Under the pieces are notes generated by a model. That model worked only from the letters and a program-made list of their open reading frames with translations. It searched no databases and was not told the DNA's origin. This document shows positions 59,779-64,000 of a stretch of 64,000 nucleotides of DNA, piece by piece (the first letter of the stretch is position 1; the number at the start of each line of letters is the position of its first letter). This DNA comes from Anaerolineales bacterium UBA5195 (GTDB taxonomy: Bacteria; Chloroflexota; Anaerolineae; Anaerolineales; Villigracilaceae). Where the stretch lies: NCBI GenBank assembly GCA_002412925.1, contig DHVZ01000041.1, positions 37,096-101,095 on the forward strand, read 5' to 3'. The position numbers and the translations under genes were made by a program.

Positions 59779-60672
59779 TCAATCCAACAGGGCATTCTCA
59801 ATGATTTGATCCATTTTGAATTCATGCGCTTGAAGATAGTATTTCAAGACTTCTTCGAGCGCCTCCATTGGCACCGGGCCGACCAGTTCGGTCCCGGCAA
59901 TCAGCACGCCGTAGCGCCGGGCCTCGGCGCGGACGGCCTCCAGTACACGGGGAAGCGGTGTTTTGGAGTAATTCACCAGGTTCATCGAGACCTGCACCTG
60001 GCCTTTGTCTTCAAGCGCCAGCCCCATCGCCCGCACATAACGGAACCCGCCGTTGATGTGCCGGACGGCTTTGGCGATCCGCTCGGCAATCGTCACGTCG
60101 GTGGTGTGGAGGTTTACATTGAAGGCAACCAGGGGAAAACGGACCCCGGTGACCAACCCGCCAGCCTTGGCATTGAAGATAGCCGGGCCTTCGTCGGGCG
60201 CCCAGGCCGGGTCCTTTAGTTTGGCTTCCAGGGCTTCATATTGACCTTTGCGAATATCGGGTAGTTTTTCGCGTTCAGGCCGCAGGGCGGCTGCCTCATA
60301 ATAGTAGACCGGTACGCCCAGGCTGCCGATAAACCGCCCGAACTCGCGCGAGATTTCGACCGCCTCCGCAATTTCCATCCCGCGGACCGGGATAAATGGC
60401 GCAACATCCACCGCTCCCATGCGCGGATGGGAACCGTGATGCTGGCGCATATCAATCCGCTCCAGGGCTGTTTGCGCCAAAGCTTTTGTAGCCTGGAGCA
60501 CCACCTGCGGCTCTCCCATGTAGGTAAAAACGGATCGGTTATGGTCAGCATCCGAGGAGACATCCAGGATCTTGATTTCGGGGAACTGCCGGACCTGAGC
60601 GAGCACTTCATCGACCAGGGCCAGGTCAAGCCCCTCGCTGATATTGGGTTCGCATAAAAGCACTTTTTTCAT
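59779..60672 (-). CDS. ftcD: Glutamate formimidoyltransferase
   Basis: 297 aa, only the formiminotransferase domain, as in bacteria with separate enzymes. LCEPNISEGLDLALVDEVLA and HHGSHPRMGAVDVAPFIPVR, with the catalytic His in the latter, identify the family. It moves the formimino group of formiminoglutamate to THF. The product enters the one-carbon pool that FolD and Fhs (16-20 kb) also handle. Confidence 0.95.
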   Translation of the reverse strand: MKKVLLCEPNISEGLDLALVDEVLAQVRQFPEIKILDVSSDADHNRSVFTYMGEPQVVLQATKALAQTALERIDMRQHHGSHPRMGAVDVAPFIPVRGMEIAEAVEISREFGRFIGSLGVPVYYYEAAALRPEREKLPDIRKGQYEALEAKLKDPAWAPDEGPAIFNAKAGGLVTGVRFPLVAFNVNLHTTDVTIAERIAKAVRHINGGFRYVRAMGLALEDKGQVQVSMNLVNYSKTPLPRVLEAVRAEARRYGVLIAGTELVGPVPMEALEEVLKYYLQAHEFKMDQIIENALLD

Positions 60673-60696
60673 CGTTTTTCCTCACATCGGGAAGGA

Positions 60697-61296
60697 TTAG
60701 GGAACTGCTTGATCATTTGCCGCGAGAGACTCCAATTGCTCGCGCAAGCTCTCCGCTTGCTGCGCTAATTGCGAAGCCAGCGTCGGGTTTTTCAGGTTGG
60801 GGAGATTAATGGCGACATTTTCCAGGCAGCCCAGCGTCCCGGCGCGCGCCAACAAAATTGCACAGTTCAGGTCAGAGCGCACATTGGGGTTAATGCGATC
60901 CGCCAATTCGATCCCCAGCCGGGTAACTTGCAGGCAATGAGCAGCATTATCCATTGGCACCCGCGTCGCATCGAACCAGGCCGCCTGGATGGCCTGCTGA
61001 CGGGTTTCACGTTCAGCTTGCGGTTCCTTGGGCAAACGATAGGCGCTGCGGACCGCCTGGAAAACCTCGGTATCTTCCTGGCCTCCGGCAAGCAGTCGCT
61101 CGGAAAGTTCCTTGGCCAGGGTGGCTTTCTCGCGGAAAAATGTTCCAAGCTCGTTTGACTCTTTGGTAGAGAGCAGACAGGCCATTGACAGCAAGGACCC
61201 GGCCATAGCCCCTGCCAGCGCCGAGGCAGAACCGCCGCCGGTCGAAGTATCTTCCGGGTCCAGGATTTTTAAAAATGTTTCGGGGTTAGGGTTCAT
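60697..61296 (-). CDS. fchA: Formiminotetrahydrofolate cyclodeaminase
   Basis: 199 aa, all-helical cyclodeaminase domain: DTSTGGGSASALAGAMAGSL, STKESNELGTFFREKATLAK, RVPMDNAAHCLQVTRLGIEL and NPNVRSDLNCAILLARAGTL. It turns 5-formimino-THF to 5,10-methenyl-THF with loss of ammonia. It is the first gene of the hut operon, 32 bases from the palindromic operator. Confidence 0.94.
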   Translation of the reverse strand: MNPNPETFLKILDPEDTSTGGGSASALAGAMAGSLLSMACLLSTKESNELGTFFREKATLAKELSERLLAGGQEDTEVFQAVRSAYRLPKEPQAERETRQQAIQAAWFDATRVPMDNAAHCLQVTRLGIELADRINPNVRSDLNCAILLARAGTLGCLENVAINLPNLKNPTLASQLAQQAESLREQLESLAANDQAVP

Positions 61297-61327
61297 GGAG
61301 GTACCGAGGTGAAAGTCGGAAAGGCGA

Positions 61328-61359
61328 ACATATATACTCGTATGTACGAGTATATATGT
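61328..61359. promoter_or_regulatory. Perfect 32-bp palindrome between hut operon and regulator gene
   Basis: ACATATATACTCGTA (61328-61342), centre TG, TACGAGTATATATGT (61345-61359): 15-bp perfect arms. GntR/HutC regulators bind such dyads. It lies where it can control both divergent units. A TATAAT at 61372-61377 serves the regulator gene. Confidence 0.8.
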
Positions 61360-61407
61360 ATAATAACTTGATATAATACTCTTGTCAATCAGAAACAGGA
61401 GCGAAAA

Positions 61408-62133
61408 ATGTTGCAGAAATCAGCCGGCATTGTCTCCGGTGCAATTCCCAAATACCGTCAGCTACTGATCATCCTGCGCAACCAGATTCTAAAAGGGGAA
61501 ATTGCCCCAGGCGAGCGCATTCCATCCGAAGAGGATCTTATTAACACTTACGGGTTGAGCCGTGGAACAGTGCGGAAAGCCATTGCCCAATTGGAGACCG
61601 AACGGCTAATCGAAACCGAACATGGGGTCGGATCCTTTGTGCGCGCTCTGCACCCAAACGCTGTGCCATTTCACTTTTTATCTCCCCTTGAACCTGCGGA
61701 GCTGGCGGCCAAATATGAAATCCTGGCTCAGGAAACCATCCCTGCCCCTCTGGATATTGCTGAAAAGCTCAAACTTTCCCCTGGATCCATGCTGATCCAT
61801 ATCGCCCGGCGTAAACGGATTGGGACCCAGGTTGCTTCGTACTCTGAGCGTTTCCTGAACCTGGATATATTGCCATCCCTGGTGAATGAGGATCTCACCA
61901 AAGTTGGTTCAATCCATGATTTGTTGGTCGGCTCATCGGAGTATCCTTTGTTGCGCGCGGAGATCGAAATTGAAGCGCATATGATAAATGAGGAAGAAGC
62001 TCGCCTTTTGGAATCCAACCCTGGCGATTCTGCCATTGTGATTAATCGGATGACTTATACTGCCCCCAACCGGCCAGCTGTCTGGTATTGGGGGCTATTC
62101 AAAGATCAGTATCATATTGGGGTGCAAGCATAA
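61408..62133 (+). CDS. GntR-family transcriptional regulator, HutC subfamily
   Basis: 241 aa. N-terminal winged HTH (GAIPKYRQLLIILRNQILKG, ERIPSEEDLINTYGLSRGTV, RKAIAQLETERLIETEHGVG) and a C-terminal UTRA effector domain (LLVGSSEYPLLRAEIEIEAH, IVINRMTYTAPNRPAVWYWG). AGGAG precedes ATG 61408. In known cases HutC represses histidine degradation genes and urocanate relieves repression. The divergent position and 32-bp palindrome support the same role here, so the symbol hutC is likely but is not asserted. Confidence 0.88.
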   Translation: MLQKSAGIVSGAIPKYRQLLIILRNQILKGEIAPGERIPSEEDLINTYGLSRGTVRKAIAQLETERLIETEHGVGSFVRALHPNAVPFHFLSPLEPAELAAKYEILAQETIPAPLDIAEKLKLSPGSMLIHIARRKRIGTQVASYSERFLNLDILPSLVNEDLTKVGSIHDLLVGSSEYPLLRAEIEIEAHMINEEEARLLESNPGDSAIVINRMTYTAPNRPAVWYWGLFKDQYHIGVQA

Positions 62134-62522
62134 TCTATTGGACTGATAACAGATTTATCTACCATTTCTCAATCCCTCATCAGTGACTCGGTCAGTGGGT
62201 TCGAGTGCGATAGTCTCTATTTTTCGTAGTTTCATTGGTTCGCTCGACGTTTATGTAGATGCTAAGTGTTTATTTTATTGCATTCCAATTATAAGCCGCA
62301 CATCTGGAGAAACAAGAAACGCGCAATTCGCATATGGTTTGGGCTTTCGTAGCAAGCCATCATCCAGCAGTTATGAAGAAGTCCATCCCGGCCCAATAGC
62401 CTGTTATATTTTAATATAATTCGAAAGCCTCCTCGTTAAACCATAAAATATGTCCAGACCCGAAGGCGCAGAGCTTATTGATGTCGTATATGATATAATA
62501 TAGTGAACAAGGAGCGCAAAAT
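62134..62522. other. Gene-free stretch before the toxin-antitoxin pair
   Basis: No coding sequence is supported. Near the right end TATAAT (62494-62499) and AAGGAG (62509-62514) precede the antitoxin gene; the surrounding TATATGATATAATATA is a rough dyad suited to autoregulation. Confidence 0.5.
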
Positions 62523-62921
62523 ATGACTCGTTATGCCCTGAACTTACCTTTTAACCTGAAACGCGAAGCCGAAGAACTGGCGTCCAAGCAAGGTGTTTCG
62601 CTCAATCAATTTATTATGTGGTCAGTTTCTGAGAAAGTGGCGGCCCTGCGTGGCCAACTGGACGATCCTGAATTTCCCGGTATCACCTACCGCCGTGGTG
62701 CATCTGGCTGGGTTACTCCAGTATTGCGTGGAACCGGAATTCGGGTTCAGACAATTGCGGTTGCTGTGGAACAACTAAAAGTCAGTCCTGAAGAAGTGGC
62801 TGCACAATACCAGTTGGAAGTTTCACAGATTCGGGATGCGCTGGCTTTTTATTCTGCCCATCGCCCGGAAATCGACGCTAACATTCGTTATGAAAGCGAA
62901 CAGGAACAAGGGCATGGCTAA
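62523..62921 (+). CDS. Antitoxin-like protein: ribbon-helix-helix segment joined to DUF433
   Basis: 132 aa. Residues 1-45 (YALNLPFNLKREAEELASKQ, GVSLNQFIMWSVSEKVAAL) form an RHH/HicB-type DNA-binding segment with the usual SLNQFI helix. Residues ~55-125 match DUF433: SGWVTPVLRGTGIRVQTIAV, LKVSPEEVAAQYQLEVSQIR, DALAFYSAHRPEIDAN. DUF433 proteins pair with DUF5615 PIN-like toxins (VapB45-like). Most are shorter and use only the DUF433 fold for DNA binding; the fusion is noted. The next gene overlaps by eight bases. Confidence 0.8.
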   Translation: MTRYALNLPFNLKREAEELASKQGVSLNQFIMWSVSEKVAALRGQLDDPEFPGITYRRGASGWVTPVLRGTGIRVQTIAVAVEQLKVSPEEVAAQYQLEVSQIRDALAFYSAHRPEIDANIRYESEQEQGHG

Positions 62922-63264
62922 ACTGCGCCTGCATTTGGATGCCGACACATCGAATGTGGCTTTAGTTGAGGCTTTGCTTCAGCGAGGTCACGATGTCACT
63001 CGTACGCCAAATTCCTGGATGCCATTAGACGCTATGGATGAACAGCAGCTGCTTGGGGCAACAGCGCAGGGACGTTGCATTTTTACCTTCAACATTCGTG
63101 ACTTTATGCCATTGGCGCAGCGGTATCCACAGCATGGCGGCATTATCCTTTCTCCACAAAAGGCCATGCCGGAATTGTTGAAAGCTTTGGATAAGCTGTT
63201 GGTTTCGACAAAAGCGGAAGAGTGGCCAGGGCAAGTGCGCTGGTTGAGTGATTGGGAGAAATAG
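62914..63264 (+). CDS. DUF5615 PIN-like toxin (VapC45-like)
   Basis: 116 aa from ATG 62914 inside the antitoxin stop; the longer frame from 62836 overlaps far and is less likely. MAKLRLHLDADTSNVALVEA supplies the first Asp pair, GRCIFTFNIRDFMPLAQRYP the later Asp of the PIN-like active site. Such proteins act as RNases. It is cotranscribed with its antitoxin and closed by a terminator at 63346. Confidence 0.82.
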   Translation: MAKLRLHLDADTSNVALVEALLQRGHDVTRTPNSWMPLDAMDEQQLLGATAQGRCIFTFNIRDFMPLAQRYPQHGGIILSPQKAMPELLKALDKLLVSTKAEEWPGQVRWLSDWEK

Positions 63265-63345
63265 AACCAGCAGATATTTATTTTACCCAATGCCACAAAA
63301 CCAATAGAGGCTCGGCGGGTAAAAATTAGAATACGGATTTTTTTC

Positions 63346-63386
63346 AAGCAGACAGCCTTGCTCACAAAGAGCAAGGCTGTCTGCTT
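63346..63386 (+). terminator. Strong rho-independent-like hairpin
   Basis: An 18-bp perfect stem AAGCAGACAGCCTTGCTC / GAGCAAGGCTGTCTGCTT, loop ACAAA, preceded by TTTTTTT on the left side, which suits transcripts arriving from the right on the minus strand as well. Confidence 0.75.
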
Positions 63387-63619
63387 ATGTTGAATACTCA
63401 GTGTTCGAAAACAATCAGGAAAGACCTTTTCTTATTCTTTTCATTGCTGCTGAAAATAGGTTTCGGAGAGCGGATTTTTTGCCCAAATGCCTGGAGAAAC
63501 GCATTTTTACCAGGCATGATGCTTGCCTGACCTGAATTTCAAAACCTTCGCGGTCTTTGCGGCCTTAGCGGTTCCAAAGGCTTTGTTCCAAAATAGCAAG
63601 TTATGCGCTATTGCGTTAT
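63387..63619. other. Gene-free stretch
   Basis: No coding sequence, RNA gene or strong hairpin is seen. The bases at 63535-63580 (repeats of GCGG and CTTTGCGGCC) resemble low-complexity filler. Confidence 0.6.
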
Positions 63620-63994
63620 TTATTTGAGCATTGTGCAAAAAGGACTCAGCTCAAGGCAGTGAGGAAAAACGAAATCGATTTCCGTGCTGAGTGTTTCTGC
63701 CCATTGGCCAAGATAGGCAATCAAGGCTTACAGCACCGGATAAAGAGTTTTGTAACGCCGTGAAAGCGTTGTGCGCACCGGTACTGTTTCAAAACCAAGC
63801 CAAATCACCACTTCCGGATGTTGAGTAAGCCAGCGCCATTGAGTTTTGAAACCTTTGATCCGCCGAACCTGCATCAGCGTAAAGAAAAAGATCAGCGCTT
63901 TCATTTCGTAATCAAAAGGATGACCTCGATGCAAAGTCGAGTTTTGTTGCTCTTGCTCAAAATGTTCATAAAGTGTATTGACTACCGGACAGTT
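63620..63994 (-). pseudogene. Fragment of a DDE transposase with an internal stop
   Basis: The frame reads NTLYEHFEQEQQNSTLHRGH, FDYEMKALIFFFTLMQVRRI, KGFKTQWRWLTQHPEVVIWL, VRTTLSRRYKTLYPVL and meets TAA at 63728-63730. It then continues in frame with ALIAYLGQWAETLSTEIDF to a stop at 63620. A CAA-to-TAA change would explain the break. The pattern is the N-terminal part of a Chloroflexota-type DDE transposase; the catalytic domain is missing. A stop at 63995-63997 blocks the 5' side too. Confidence 0.7.
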
Positions 63995-64000
63995 TTAACA

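Overview
The window looks like chromosomal DNA of a moderately GC-rich bacterium, most likely a member of the Chloroflexota (Anaerolineae-like). This rests on recognising family flavour: a MalT-like LuxR regulator, a secreted beta-propeller behind a Thr/Pro/Ser-rich linker, SAF/CpaE/CpaF genes, IS4-type transposase remnants and many paralogous sugar-kinase and ABC genes. No rRNA, complete tRNA or CRISPR array was found, so the taxonomic call is an inference.

Layout. 0-13 kb is a patchwork of small units: a methyltransferase cut by the window edge, a MalT-like regulator, a TetR-controlled pair (Fe-S old yellow enzyme plus an amidohydrolase fused to a beta domain), a second TetR unit (flavin monooxygenase and a SnoaL-like gene broken by one stop codon), and a two-component system next to a membrane-anchored beta-propeller protein. 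13-18 kb has a VapBC pair, dihydrolipoyl dehydrogenase, a quinone-reductase-like enzyme, FolD and a decayed formate channel. Fhs follows at 18-20 kb.

20.4-44.7 kb is one long minus-strand array read from about 44.9 kb leftwards. It begins with a 3-keto-L-gulonate-6-phosphate decarboxylase (KGPDC)/hexulose-phosphate-synthase-like enzyme carrying an unknown C-terminal domain. Bacterial microcompartment shell genes follow (two BMC-H, one BMC-T, one BMC-P) with a EutQ-N-terminal-like protein among them. Then come a divergent PanB, an SDR, a complete ribose-type ABC importer, UlaE-like and UlaF-like epimerases, a SorC-type regulator, a 2-oxoacid dehydrogenase (E1a, E1b, E2), a serine hydrolase, a HAD phosphatase, two FGGY kinases, an SMP-30 lactonase, a class II aldolase, a PHI-like sugar isomerase and a UroD-family protein. 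The genes fit import of a sugar acid or lactone, lactone opening, oxidation, phosphorylation, decarboxylation to a pentulose phosphate and two epimerisations to D-xylulose 5-phosphate, with at least one step probably inside a microcompartment. Neither an aldehyde dehydrogenase nor PduL, the usual core enzymes, is encoded in the window. This microcompartment locus is the main candidate for an undescribed system.

45-47 kb is a graveyard: a dead IS4-type transposase, a truncated quinone oxidoreductase and a ~240-bp repeat whose other copy lies at 13 kb, so direct repeats bracket 33.5 kb including the microcompartment locus. 47-52 kb encodes a partial Tad/Flp-type set (SAF/CpaB, CpaE, CpaF). 52-55 kb has an OYE-family reductase, an ADP-ribosylglycohydrolase and two small proteins. 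55-61.3 kb is a complete histidine-degradation operon (FchA, FtcD, HutU, HutI, HutH) divergent from a GntR/HutC-type regulator across a perfect 32-bp palindrome. The right end has a DUF433/DUF5615-type toxin-antitoxin pair and a dead transposase fragment.
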